From JACVRW01 sp963803085 (GTDB lineage Bacteria > Actinomycetota > Thermoleophilia > Solirubrobacterales > Thermoleophilaceae), in contig CAWDLE010000021.1 of assembly GCA_963803085.1 (NCBI GenBank), forward strand, positions 124,001 through 188,000: 64,000 bases of DNA, written 5' to 3'. The notes below the pieces were generated by a model. That model was not told where the DNA came from. It did not search any database and worked only from the letters and a program-made list of their open reading frames with translations. Shown one piece after another: positions 41,863 to 50,789 of the stretch. The translations under genes were made by a program, and so were the position numbers. Every line of letters begins with the position of its first letter. Position 1 is the first letter of the stretch.

Positions 41863-43419
41863 GTGCCGAAATCGCGCTCCATGCGTAACCGTGCTCTCCA
41901 CGACGCGCTGCGGAACTTCGCGCTGGAGGCCGCCGCGCTGCTCACAGACGATCAGAAGGCCGGTGCCGAGGTCGAGTTCGACGTAGTGGACGAGGGAAGC
42001 GGCCGCGGGCCCGCCCTCTACCGGTACGAGCCACGCACCGGTGCGTTCCTCTCGGAGCGCTGGCCGCGGCTGCGCGAGCTTCCCGCCTGCGCCCAGGCCT
42101 GCCACGAGCTCGGAGCGGGCGCGTCCGCGTGGCTGCGCGTGAACGGGCTGCGTGGCGAGCAGGCCGAGCCGGCGCTTCAGGCGATGCTCGAGCGCCTCTA
42201 CGAGGACGCCACCAGCTTCGGGTTCCCCGAGGAGCGCTTCGAGCGCGTGTATGGCGAGGTCGAGCTCACGCTCTACCGCGACGCTGTGCGCGCCCGCGTG
42301 ATGGCGCCTCTGCGCGGCGCGTGGATGGACATCGACCGGCTCGAGCTTGGTGACGGGCTGGCGCTTGTGCGCGGGGACCACTTTGACGGCCCGCACGAGA
42401 AGTCCGAGCTGCTGTGCGTGCTCGAACGCGACGCTCCGGCGGACGACCTGATCCCGACCGAGGAGGCCGCCGAGCGCTTCGCCGCGGTGGTCACTGCACT
42501 GCGACTCTGGGCACCCGGTGGCGTGAGCCTCGGGGCACCCGGCTGGCGACAGACGGATCAGAGCCGCTGGCAACCCCTCCCGCTCGGCTCAGGGGCACCG
42601 CCGCGTGCGTCCGGCTGGATGCTCGCCGCCGGCGAGGAGGAGGCCTTCCGTGAGTTCTTCGCGGCCATCGACGGCTCTCGTCCGCCCGAGACGGTCGCGT
42701 GGGCCCTCGACCGCTTCGAGTTGGGCTGCGAGCGCGCCATGGAGGCTCAGGCGCTCTCCGACTACCTGCTCGCTCTGCGCGCGCTGCTTGATGCCACGAC
42801 GGCGGCCGGCCAGGCCAGCATGGCGCCACGGCTGGCAGCCCTGTGCGCCGAGGAGGGCGCACGCGGCGACGTTCAGCATCGCCTCGAGGCTGCTCTGGCG
42901 CTGGAGCGCTTCGTGATGGGCGGCGCCACGGGCGTGCGCTTCGACGCCGAGTCCCCACGGGAGCTCGTGGACGAGGCCGAGAACCACCTGCGCGCGCTGC
43001 TGCGCGACGTGCTCTGCGGCTACCTGGAGGCGGATCTCAAGGGAGTGGCGGACGACATCCTGCTCGAGTCGAGCTCGGAGCCGTTCATGGACAACGACAC
43101 GCAGGAGAGCGAGCCTCACGAGATCGAGGCGCGCGACCTGCGCAAGGAGCCGCGCTTCGAGCGCGAGAGGACCGAGCCGGAGCCCTACCTGGACTTCGGC
43201 CCGGAGCCCGAGTACGAGCCGGACCCCGACTACGACCCTGCGCCCGAGTACGAGGCCGAGCTCGATTCCGAGCCCGACACGGCAGAGCTCGAGGCCGTGA
43301 CCGTCGCGCCGGAGCCAGTCACGGTCGCCCCGGAGCCAGTGCAGCACGAGCTGGACGGCGTGACCCAGTCGGCGGACTGGGGCTGGGACGACCCCGAGGA
43401 CTTCTCAGCGCCGGTCTGA
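41863..43419 (+). CDS. HEPN-like helical protein with acidic repeat tail, unknown function
   Basis: The 518-residue protein from the GTG at 41863 (or ATG at 41881) has no signal or membrane segment. Residues about 290-405 (WALDRFELGCERAMEAQALSDYLLALRALLDATT... LVDEAENHLRALLRDVLCGYLEADL) look like the helical HEPN-type domain (ApeA-like), but the family's RNase RxxxxH motif is not seen. Residues about 420-500 are Glu/Pro/Asp repeats, including EPEYEPDPDYDPAPEYEAEL and TVAPEPVTVAPEPV. Convergent with the ArsA pair. Function unknown. Confidence 0.65.
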   Translation: MPKSRSMRNRALHDALRNFALEAAALLTDDQKAGAEVEFDVVDEGSGRGPALYRYEPRTGAFLSERWPRLRELPACAQACHELGAGASAWLRVNGLRGEQAEPALQAMLERLYEDATSFGFPEERFERVYGEVELTLYRDAVRARVMAPLRGAWMDIDRLELGDGLALVRGDHFDGPHEKSELLCVLERDAPADDLIPTEEAAERFAAVVTALRLWAPGGVSLGAPGWRQTDQSRWQPLPLGSGAPPRASGWMLAAGEEEAFREFFAAIDGSRPPETVAWALDRFELGCERAMEAQALSDYLLALRALLDATTAAGQASMAPRLAALCAEEGARGDVQHRLEAALALERFVMGGATGVRFDAESPRELVDEAENHLRALLRDVLCGYLEADLKGVADDILLESSSEPFMDNDTQESEPHEIEARDLRKEPRFERERTEPEPYLDFGPEPEYEPDPDYDPAPEYEAELDSEPDTAELEAVTVAPEPVTVAPEPVQHELDGVTQSADWGWDDPEDFSAPV

Positions 43420-43436
43420 GTCGCGCTCGCACCCGC

Positions 43437-44504
43437 CTAGCCGAACAGGTACTCGTCCATTCTTCGCAGCCCGTCGAGGTCGTGGACGTCGTCGTCCAGG
43501 TGTGGCACCTCGATCATCGGCTTGCGCCCGAGCCGGCGGCGCAGGTCCGCGAGGTTCTTGCGGTCCTGTGCGGCGAGGCGGCGCTGCTCCTCGAAGGTGC
43601 GCGCCGCCTTGGCGGCCAGCGCGTGGTCACCGAGCAGCTGCTCGAGCTCGCCGGCGGGGTTGCCCCTAGGAGCCGGCGGGTGCACGCGGTTCGCCACCAC
43701 GCCCGCAAAGGGAAGCCCGGCGTCGAGCAGGCGGTGGTGGAACCAGCCCGCCTCCTCCACCGCGTCCGCGCGCGGAGATGTGACGAGCACGAAGGCGCTG
43801 CGGCTGTCCGCCAGCAGCGCATTCACGTGCTGCGCCCGCTCGCGGAAGCCATCGGCCATGTCCCCGAAGCTCGAGAAGAAGGTCGACAGGTCCTCGAGCA
43901 GATCGATGCCCGTTGCGCGCTTCAACACCGACAGAGCCACGCCGGTGCCGCGCCCGAGCACCTTCAGGCCGAGCACCCCCGGCGTGGTGAACAGCTGGAG
44001 AGTGCGTGAGTCGATGAACTCGGAAAGCTTCTTCGGCGCGTCCAGGAAGTCGAGTGCGTTGCGAGTGGGGGGCGTGTCGAGCACGAGCAGGTCGTAGCGG
44101 CCCTCCTGATGGAGCTCGTAGAGCTTCTCCATGGCCATGTACTCCTGAGAGCCCGCCACGGCGTTCGAGAGCTCCTGGTAGATGCGGTTCGAGAGCACTG
44201 CATCGCGCGTACGTTCGTCGGGCGCGTGCCACTCCACCAGCTCGTCGAAGGTGCGCTTCGGGTCGAGCATCATGGCCCACAGCTCACCCTCCACGTCCGC
44301 CTTCACGAGGTGCTCCTCGTTGCCGAGCTCGGGCAGGCCCAGCGAGTTCGCCAGCCGCTTCGCGGGGTCGATCGTGAGCACGACCACCTTCTTGCCGCGC
44401 GCGGCCATGCCGAGGGCGATTGCCGCGGACGTGGTGGTCTTGCCGACGCCGCCCGAGCCGGCGCAGATGCAGACCTCCTTGCGCTCGAGCCAGTCGGCGA
44501 TCAC
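43437..44504 (-). CDS. ArsA/Get3-like ATPase, second of a pair, lacking the signature lysine
   Basis: The 355-residue ATPase has P-loop CAGSGGVGKTTTSAAIA. The deviant Walker A of ArsA/Get3/MinD reads K-G-G-x-x-K-T; the first (signature) lysine is Ser here. TIDPAKRLANSLGL, LVLDTPPTRNALDFLDAP (Walker B-like) and switch II-like residues are kept. It has no arsenite-binding Cys pattern. Actinobacteria have such a pair (Rv3679/Rv3680 in M. tuberculosis) proposed to act like Get3. Its ATG overlaps the stop of the first partner (44501-44504). Confidence 0.88.
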   Translation of the reverse strand: MIADWLERKEVCICAGSGGVGKTTTSAAIALGMAARGKKVVVLTIDPAKRLANSLGLPELGNEEHLVKADVEGELWAMMLDPKRTFDELVEWHAPDERTRDAVLSNRIYQELSNAVAGSQEYMAMEKLYELHQEGRYDLLVLDTPPTRNALDFLDAPKKLSEFIDSRTLQLFTTPGVLGLKVLGRGTGVALSVLKRATGIDLLEDLSTFFSSFGDMADGFRERAQHVNALLADSRSAFVLVTSPRADAVEEAGWFHHRLLDAGLPFAGVVANRVHPPAPRGNPAGELEQLLGDHALAAKAARTFEEQRRLAAQDRKNLADLRRRLGRKPMIEVPHLDDDVHDLDGLRRMDEYLFG

Positions 44505-45400
44505 AGCTTCCGCTCCAGCTCCACGGACAGCCGCTCGACGTGCTCGCGTCCCAGCTCCGGCTCGAACACGCGCGGCAGCGTGATCACCCGCGCACCGGCG
44601 GCGCGCCTCAGCCGGCGGAGCTGCGCGTGTTCGCCCCTGGCGCGCCGGTGCTCGGAAAGCGCCGCCTCGATCGCGGCGCGCGCGAGCTTCCCGCCGCCGT
44701 CCGCCCCCTCGAGCCGTCGCGCCTCCTCCGCCCTGAAGCGGGACGGACGCAGCGCATTCACCACGATCGTGTCAACCGCCATGTCGAGCTCCCGCCGCAG
44801 CGCGCGCTCGAACTCCACGGTCTCGTTCACCGGCATCTCCTCCGGGAGCGCCACGGTGAGTACTCCCGTCTGGGCTGCGTCGCGGATGAACGTGTCGATC
44901 CGCTCGGCATGGCGGCCCACGGGCCCCACGCGCGCGATGCTCGCGTACGTGCTCGGCGCGCGCAGCATCGCGAGTCCGTGGCCGGTGGCCGGGGCGTCGA
45001 CGATCGCGAGGTCGAATCCGGGCCCGCCGCTGCGCGGCTCGAGCTGGGCGAGGTCCCAGACCTTGCCAATCGTCACGAGCTCGGTGAGCCCCGGAGCGGC
45101 GGCGGTCAGGTACTGGAAGATCCCGCTCCCGCCGAGCAGCGCGGCCAGCGTCCGCGACTTCAGCTGATAGCGGAGCCACTCCTCCTTGGCACGCTCGGGA
45201 TCCACCGACACGAGCTGCAGCCCCTCCTGCGGCGGGCGCTCCAGCATGCCGCTGAGCCGCTTCTGCTCCGCGACCTCGCAGAGCACCACGCGCTTGCCGC
45301 GGCGGGCGGCGATCAGCCCGAGCGCGGCCGCGACGGTCGTCTTTCCGACGCCGCCCTTGCCCGTCACGAGGACGAGCCGCTTGTCCAATAGCGAAGCCAT
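44501..45400 (-). CDS. ArsA/Get3-like ATPase, first of a pair
   Basis: The 299-residue protein (start MASLLDKRLVLVTGKGGVGKT at 45400; an in-frame ATG at 45430 is possible) has a canonical deviant Walker A TGKGGVGKTTVAAAL with signature lysine, and FDLAIVDAPATGHGLAML. With its coupled partner it should form a heterodimer in which only this subunit carries the full signature. Possible roles are membrane-protein targeting or anion-linked stress. No arsenic gene is nearby. Confidence 0.9.
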   Translation of the reverse strand: MASLLDKRLVLVTGKGGVGKTTVAAALGLIAARRGKRVVLCEVAEQKRLSGMLERPPQEGLQLVSVDPERAKEEWLRYQLKSRTLAALLGGSGIFQYLTAAAPGLTELVTIGKVWDLAQLEPRSGGPGFDLAIVDAPATGHGLAMLRAPSTYASIARVGPVGRHAERIDTFIRDAAQTGVLTVALPEEMPVNETVEFERALRRELDMAVDTIVVNALRPSRFRAEEARRLEGADGGGKLARAAIEAALSEHRRARGEHAQLRRLRRAAGARVITLPRVFEPELGREHVERLSVELERKL

Positions 45401-45453
45401 CGGACGCGAAGGGTGAAGGATTCGGCCCAACCCGTGCGAATACGGCTTGCGTA

Positions 45454-46221
45454 ATGGATGCCAAAGCGAAGGTCATCGCGTTCACCAACCAGAAGGGCGG
45501 CGTCGCCAAGACGACCACCACGCTGAACCTCGCGGCGGCGTTCGTCGAGCGCGGGCACCGCGTGCTCTGCGTCGACCTCGACCCGCAGGGCAACCTCACG
45601 ATGAGTCAGGGCATCGACCCGGACTCGCTCGAGGCGTCGATGTACGACGTGCTCGTGCACCAGCTCTCGATCCGCGAGGTGATCCGGAAGCGCGAGGTCG
45701 ACGTCGCCTGCGCCTCGATCGACCTGGCCGGAGCCGAGATCGCGATGTCCACGATGATCGGCCGCGAGCGCTCGCTGAAGAAGGCGCTCGAGCCCGTCCG
45801 TGACGACTACGACTACATCTTTATCGACACCCCGCCGAGCCTTGGGCTGCTCACGATCAACGCCCTTACGGCCTCGCAGAAGGTGATCGTCCCCGTCCAA
45901 TGCGAGTATCTGTCCATGCGCGGGCTGATCCAGCTCCAGAACACGCTGTCTATGGTGCGCGAGGAGCTCAATCCCGACATCGAGATCGAGGGCATCCTGC
46001 CGACTTTGGTGGACAACCGCACCGTGCACGCCAAGGAGGCGATCGAGATCCTCGAGGAGAACTTCGGGGACCGCGTCTTCGCGTCTCGCATCAACAAGAC
46101 CGTTCGTTTCGCCGAGGCCCCTGTTAAGGGCATGTCGGTGCTCAAGTACGACCCCAACGGTAAGGCGGCCTACGCCTACCGGCGGCTAGCGGAGGAGGTC
46201 CTGGCGAATGTCAAGCGGTAA
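45454..46221 (+). CDS. parA: ParA-family ATPase (Soj-like)
   Basis: The 255-residue ATPase has FTNQKGGVAKTTTTLNLAAAF (deviant Walker A with signature Lys), DLDPQGNLT and YIFIDTPPSLGLLTINAL. The second half, VPVQCEYLSMRGLIQLQNTL, is typical of chromosomal ParA/Soj. No parB or parS-like gene is present beside it. Instead it overlaps ftsZ by 14 bases, suggesting a role tied to division or positioning, but this is only inference. Confidence 0.92.
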   Translation: MDAKAKVIAFTNQKGGVAKTTTTLNLAAAFVERGHRVLCVDLDPQGNLTMSQGIDPDSLEASMYDVLVHQLSIREVIRKREVDVACASIDLAGAEIAMSTMIGRERSLKKALEPVRDDYDYIFIDTPPSLGLLTINALTASQKVIVPVQCEYLSMRGLIQLQNTLSMVREELNPDIEIEGILPTLVDNRTVHAKEAIEILEENFGDRVFASRINKTVRFAEAPVKGMSVLKYDPNGKAAYAYRRLAEEVLANVKR

Positions 46222-47743
46222 GAGGGCGAGCATGCGCGAGGGTCCCCTGGCGCAGCTCTTCCGCAAGACGGAGGAGGACGACGCTCGTCCCGAGCAGAAG
46301 CCACGCCAGGAGGAGCGCCCCGCTGAGGAGCGCGCCCCTGACCAGGAGCCCAAGCTCGGCCGGCCGCTGCCGGAGGGTGGACCCGCGCCTCAGGTCACGC
46401 GCCACGTGCCGGAGCCGCAGGCTCAGACCGAGCACCACGACCTCGGCGGTCGCAGGACCGAGGCCGCGCGCCGCGCGCAGGAGCGCGAGGAGCGCCGGGG
46501 TGGTCGCTACGAGGGTGTGCGCAGCCCGGAGGAGCGCCTCAAGGCAGTCTTCTCCCAGGACATCCCCGAGAACATCCTGGAACGCAGTCCCGTCCCGGCC
46601 ACGCGTGAGCTCGACGACGAGCCGGCGCCCTTCGTCCCGTCACGCCCCGCGCACCCCACCGAGCCCGTGCTTCGCGTGCTCGGAGTGGGTGGTGCCGGCG
46701 TGAACGCGGTCAACCGGATGATCGAGGCGCAGGTCGAGGGCGTGGAGTTCATCGCGCTCAACACCGACGTCCAGTCGCTCGAGGGCTCGTCAGCGAGCAC
46801 GCGGCTGCACATCGGGAGCGACGCCACGCGCGGGCTCGGCTCGGGTTCCAACCCGGACCTTGGGCGCGCGGCCGCGCTGGAGGACTACGACGAGATCAAG
46901 AGCCACCTCAAGGGCTCGGACATGGTGTTCATCGCCGCCGGCGCCGGTGGCGGCACCGGCACGGGCGCGGCGCCCGTGGTGGCCCGCATCGCCCGTGAGG
47001 TCGGCGCGCTCACCGTCGGCATCATCACCAAGCCGTTCTCGTTCGAGGGCGCTCGCCGCGGCGAGCAGGCCGATCAGGGCGTGGAGGACCTCGCCCGTGA
47101 GGTCGACACGCTCATCGTGATCCCGAACGCTCGGCTCCTCTCGGTGCTGGACAAGTCCACGTCCATGGTCGACGCCTTCCGCGTGGCGGACGACGTCCTG
47201 CGCCAGGGCGTGCAGGGCATCTCAGACCTGATCACGCTGCCGGGCCTGATCAACCTCGACTTCGCCGACGTGCGGACGATCATGTCCGAGGCGGGTCAGG
47301 CGCTGCTCGGCATCGGCATGGGCTCGGGCGACCGCCGCGCGATGGACGCGGTGGAACACGCCATCGAGTCACCGCTGCTTGAGACCTCGCTGGAGGGAGC
47401 GCGTTCGATCCTGCTCTCGATCACCGGCGGCCGTGATCTCTCGCTGTGGGAGGTCAACGAGTCCGCGAAGGCGGTTGCCGAGGCGGCGCACCCGGACGCC
47501 AACATCATCTTCGGCGCCATGGTCGACGACAAGGTCGACGACCAGGTGTGGGTGACCGTCGTGGCCACCGGCTACGGCGACAGGCCGGTGCACCGGGCAC
47601 GCCCGCGTGACGAGGAGCGCGGACGCCGCGAGGGTCGCGGCATCCCCGCGGACGCCGAGCCCCACGTCAGTCGCTCGCGCGAGCGAGTGACGGCCGGGAC
47701 GCTCAGCGACGTCGACGTGCCCGAGTTCCTGCCCCGCGGCTAA
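46208..47743 (+). CDS. ftsZ: Cell division protein FtsZ with long N-terminal extension
   Basis: The 511-residue protein has GGGTGTG at 247-253, LGVGGAGVNAVNRM from about 157, NTDVQSL, the T7-loop LINLDFADVRTIM and a C-terminal peptide TLSDVDVPEFLPR that matches the conserved FtsZ tail. In ordinary FtsZ the GGGTGTG lies near residue 105, so about 145 extra residues precede the GTPase here. They are charged and low-complexity (KTEEDDARPEQKPRQEERPA, GRRTEAARRAQEREERRG) and start MREGPLAQLFRKT if the ATG at 46232 is used. It overlaps parA by 14 bases and lies outside any dcw cluster in the window. Confidence 0.93.
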   Translation: MSSGKRASMREGPLAQLFRKTEEDDARPEQKPRQEERPAEERAPDQEPKLGRPLPEGGPAPQVTRHVPEPQAQTEHHDLGGRRTEAARRAQEREERRGGRYEGVRSPEERLKAVFSQDIPENILERSPVPATRELDDEPAPFVPSRPAHPTEPVLRVLGVGGAGVNAVNRMIEAQVEGVEFIALNTDVQSLEGSSASTRLHIGSDATRGLGSGSNPDLGRAAALEDYDEIKSHLKGSDMVFIAAGAGGGTGTGAAPVVARIAREVGALTVGIITKPFSFEGARRGEQADQGVEDLAREVDTLIVIPNARLLSVLDKSTSMVDAFRVADDVLRQGVQGISDLITLPGLINLDFADVRTIMSEAGQALLGIGMGSGDRRAMDAVEHAIESPLLETSLEGARSILLSITGGRDLSLWEVNESAKAVAEAAHPDANIIFGAMVDDKVDDQVWVTVVATGYGDRPVHRARPRDEERGRREGRGIPADAEPHVSRSRERVTAGTLSDVDVPEFLPRG

Positions 47744-47817
47744 TAAGTGCTTCCGCCGTCGGGTACGACCGCGTTCGGCGGCTGCGAACCGTCGCCTGGC
47801 ACCACCCGCGATGCTCG

Positions 47818-47834
47818 CCAATGCGCTGCATTGG
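47818..47834. repeat. Palindrome CCAATGC-GCT-GCATTGG between ftsZ and the GGT gene
   Basis: A perfect 7-base inverted repeat in the 175-base gap after ftsZ. The flanks add GAACC / GGTTC pairing farther out, so the gap can fold into one large structure. It may act as a transcript end or be a dispersed intergenic palindrome; no second copy is seen in the window. Confidence 0.4.
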
Positions 47835-47918
47835 CTGCGCTCGCGGTCGCCGCCATGCTCGGTTCTCGCTCGCCGAGCCGCGTCCATACCCTCCGTCTGA
47901 AGCACTAGCCTGACCCAC

Positions 47919-49439
47919 ATGAAGGGGGTGGTCGCAGCCGGCCATCCGCTCACCGCGCAGGCGGGTGCCGATGTGCTGCGGGCGGGCGGGAACGCGGCAG
48001 ATGCCGCGGTCGCCGCCGTGCTCATGTCGTTCGTGGCCGAGTCGCCCCTCACCGGCCCCGGCGCCGGTGGCTTCATGGTCGTGCACGCCGGCGCGGAGTC
48101 GCACCTGCTCGACTTCTTCGTCGCCTCTCCCGGTCTCGGTCTCGACGGTCGCGAGCCGGCTGAGCTCGTGCCCGTGGACGTGCGCTTCAGCGAGGATGCC
48201 CTGCAGCGCTTCAACGTCGGACCGGCGTCGTGCGGCGCCTACGGCACGACCCTCGGCCTGGCCGAGACCCTCGAGCGCTTCGGCAGCGCGCGGCTCGGCG
48301 ACCTCACCGCCGCGCCGGCTCGCGCCGCGCGCGAGGGCGTCGAGGTGGTCCCGATGCAGGGATTCCTGTTCGAGGTGCTGCGCCCGATCCTCACGCTCAC
48401 CCCGGAGTGCGCCGCCATCTACGCGCCGGAGGGGGAGCTACTGCGCGAGGGCGACACGATCCGGCTTCCAGAGCTGGGCGACCTGCTGGACCGCCTCGGC
48501 GCGGAGGGTCCGGGGTTCCTCTACAGCGGCGACGTGGCCACCTCGGTCAGCGACTGGGTGCTCGAGCGCGGCGGCGTTCTGAGCCGCGACGATCTGAGCT
48601 CGTACGAGGTGATCGAGCGCGAGCCCGCGCGGGTCAGCTATCAGGGCCGTGAGGTGATCACCAACCCGCCGCCGTCGTCCGGGGGGATCCTTATCGCGGA
48701 CGCGCTGGGCATTCTCGAGCGCCTCGAGCGGCCGCACGACCCGTACATGCTCGCCGAGGTGATCGCGTCCACCAACCGGGCGCGCGACGAGGAGTTCCTC
48801 GCGGGCCTGGCCACCGAGGGCTTCCTGGAGCGCTTCCTCGCGAAGAACGCGCTGGACAGCGTGGCCACGGACGTGCGCTCGCGGCTTGGCAACACGACCC
48901 ACATCTCGGTGATGGACGCCGAGGGCGCATGCGCGTCGGTCACCTGCTCGAACGGCTCCTGCTCGGGAGTGGTGGTGCCCGGCACCGGCATGCACCTGAA
49001 CAACATGCTGGGCGAGCAGGACCTGAACCCGCTCGGGTTCCACCAGCACCCGCCCGGCGCGCGCGTGCCGAGCATGATGGCCCCGACGGTGGTGCTGCGC
49101 GGGGGACGCCCCGAGATCGCGATCGGCAGCGCGGGCTCGAACCGCATCCGCTCGGCGATCCTGCAGACCGTTATCGGGGTGGTGGACCACGGGCTGCCCG
49201 CCCAGGAGGCGGTGTCGGCTCCGCGCATCCACGTCGAGGGCAGGCAGGTGGACGCAGAGCCCGGCGCGGACGAGGCCGCACTGGAGCGCCTCGAGGGCGC
49301 GGGCTGGACGGTTCGCCGCTGGAGCGAGAAGAACCTGTTCTTCGGAGGCGCGCAGGCCGTGGCTCGCCACCCCGACACGGGTCGCCTCACAGGTGGAGGC
49401 GACCCGCGCCGAGGCGGCGTCGCTACGGTCGTCGATTAG
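47919..49439 (+). CDS. ggt: Gamma-glutamyltransferase family protein
   Basis: The 506-residue Ntn-hydrolase has GHPLTAQAGADVLRAGGNAADAAVA at the start and the autoprocessing/catalytic Thr326 in GNTTHISVMD. Later NNMLGEQDLNP, PSMMAPTVV and GSAGSNRI match the small subunit substrate loops. There is no signal peptide, so it would act in the cytoplasm, or the start has been placed too far in. It transfers or hydrolyses gamma-glutamyl groups (glutathione, mycothiol-linked or capsule-type substrates). Confidence 0.9.
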   Translation: MKGVVAAGHPLTAQAGADVLRAGGNAADAAVAAVLMSFVAESPLTGPGAGGFMVVHAGAESHLLDFFVASPGLGLDGREPAELVPVDVRFSEDALQRFNVGPASCGAYGTTLGLAETLERFGSARLGDLTAAPARAAREGVEVVPMQGFLFEVLRPILTLTPECAAIYAPEGELLREGDTIRLPELGDLLDRLGAEGPGFLYSGDVATSVSDWVLERGGVLSRDDLSSYEVIEREPARVSYQGREVITNPPPSSGGILIADALGILERLERPHDPYMLAEVIASTNRARDEEFLAGLATEGFLERFLAKNALDSVATDVRSRLGNTTHISVMDAEGACASVTCSNGSCSGVVVPGTGMHLNNMLGEQDLNPLGFHQHPPGARVPSMMAPTVVLRGGRPEIAIGSAGSNRIRSAILQTVIGVVDHGLPAQEAVSAPRIHVEGRQVDAEPGADEAALERLEGAGWTVRRWSEKNLFFGGAQAVARHPDTGRLTGGGDPRRGGVATVVD

Positions 49440-49442
49440 CTG

Positions 49443-50669
49443 CTAGCAGCCTCCGCCGGCAGCCTTGCAGAGGTTCACGCGGCCGAAGCCGAAGCTCTGG
49501 TCGCGTCCCGCCGGGCCGAGGTCATCCACGGCCGCGTCGAGGCGGCTGCGAATGCCGCTCGCCGTGTCGGTCGGGAACAGCTGCCAGAGCACGCCAACCA
49601 CGCCCGAGGTGTGCGGCGTGGCCATCGACGTGCCGGACAGCTCGGAGTACTGGCCGCCGGGGATCGTCGAGAGCACGTTCACGCCCGGAGCCGCGACCTC
49701 CACGTCCGCGTTCGCGTTCGAGAACGTCGCGCGGGCGTCGTTGTGGTCGGTGGCGGCCACGGAGACGACCTCCGGATAGGCGGCCGGGTAGTTCAGCGTC
49801 GCATCTCCGTCGTTGCCGGCGGCTGCCACGAGCACGGATCCGGCCGCGCTTCCGTTCTCCCAGGCCGCCGCGACGGCGTTCTTGAGCGTGGTCGAGGCGC
49901 CGCCGCCGAGGCTCATCGAGATCACCTTGGCGCCGCGCTGGTGGACCCAGGCGATGCAGGCGGCGACGTCGGAGGTCATGCCGGTGCCCGCCGCCGTGTA
50001 GAGCGCCTTGCAGATCGACAGTGGCGAGTTGAACGACACGCCGGCCACGCCGGCGCCGTTGTTCGCCTTGGCGGCGATCGTGCCGGCCACGTGCGTGCCG
50101 TGCATGTTGTCGTCGGCGCAGGCACCGGACGTCAGCAGCCCCCCGAGCGACGCGGCGCAGTCGACGGCCTTGCCGCTCAGCTCTGTGTGGGTGCTGTCGA
50201 TGCCCGTGTCGACGATGCCGATCTTGGTGCCGCCGCTCGCGGGGAAGGCGCCGAGCCCGGCGGCGTCCCAGCCCTCGGGTGCGTCGATGTCGGCGTCGGC
50301 GCTGCCGCCGGTCTGTCCGGTGTTGTTGAGCCCGTAGAGCTCGGGGAAAAGCGGGTCGTTTGGCACGGCCGTCGCCCGGAGGATGAAGTTGGGCTCCGCG
50401 TAGGAGACCAGTGCGCTTCGGTTGAGCCGCCGGGCCACCACGGCCGGGTCGCCCTGGACGTTCACAACCTGCGCGCCGACGCCTTTAACCGAGCCGACAG
50501 TGCGGTTGACGCCCGCTGTATTGAAGAGCCCCGCGCGCTGCGCGCTCGATACATCGCCCGCGAACTTGACGATCACGGTGTCGTTGTCGTACTTCGCTGC
50601 CTGCGCCGTGGCGGTGAGACCAGCCATGAGCGCCAGCAGACAGACCAAGCCAAGGATGCCCCTGCGCAT
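49443..50669 (-). CDS. Secreted S8 (subtilisin-like) serine protease
   Basis: The 408-residue protein has a signal peptide (MRRGILGLVCLLALMAGLTATAQA), a short propeptide, and a thermitase-like catalytic domain with Asp154 (IGIVDTGIDS), His190 (NMHGTHVAG) and Ser348 (LSGTSMATPH). The protein ends ...VNLCKAAGGGC, with Cys that could form disulfides with CKAL or CAAS. Unlike the protease at 23.1 kb it has no SFR repeats. It has its own structured leader (50680-50775) but no recognised riboswitch. Confidence 0.93.
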   Translation of the reverse strand: MRRGILGLVCLLALMAGLTATAQAAKYDNDTVIVKFAGDVSSAQRAGLFNTAGVNRTVGSVKGVGAQVVNVQGDPAVVARRLNRSALVSYAEPNFILRATAVPNDPLFPELYGLNNTGQTGGSADADIDAPEGWDAAGLGAFPASGGTKIGIVDTGIDSTHTELSGKAVDCAASLGGLLTSGACADDNMHGTHVAGTIAAKANNGAGVAGVSFNSPLSICKALYTAAGTGMTSDVAACIAWVHQRGAKVISMSLGGGASTTLKNAVAAAWENGSAAGSVLVAAAGNDGDATLNYPAAYPEVVSVAATDHNDARATFSNANADVEVAAPGVNVLSTIPGGQYSELSGTSMATPHTSGVVGVLWQLFPTDTASGIRSRLDAAVDDLGPAGRDQSFGFGRVNLCKAAGGGC

Positions 50670-50679
50670 CTATTCCTCC

Positions 50680-50775
50680 AGTCAGATTTGGCGCCTCCCC
50701 GGCGCCCGGCGTTCCCTGCGAACGCAACTGCCCCCGCGCCCAAGAGGGCGCGCGCGGTTTATCACCAGGGCAGCG
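50680..50775 (-). other. Hairpin-rich leader upstream of the second secreted protease
   Basis: Read on the minus strand, three perfect stems follow each other: CGCGCCC-TCTT-GGGCGCG, GCGTTC-GCAGG-GAACGC and GGCGCC-GGGGA-GGCGCC. A GGAGG-type ribosome site and the ATG follow. The order of stems and the absence of GCAAACC / CGCAAAGCC exclude a normal GEMM-I core, and no other riboswitch family is recognised. Confidence 0.45.
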
Positions 50776-50789
50776 AGGCGCTAAACGCC

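Noticed and set aside
50680..50775. GEMM-I riboswitch in front of the second S8 protease
   Set aside because: An AAACC precedes a hairpin, but the second conserved CGCAAAGCC and the closing pairs are absent.
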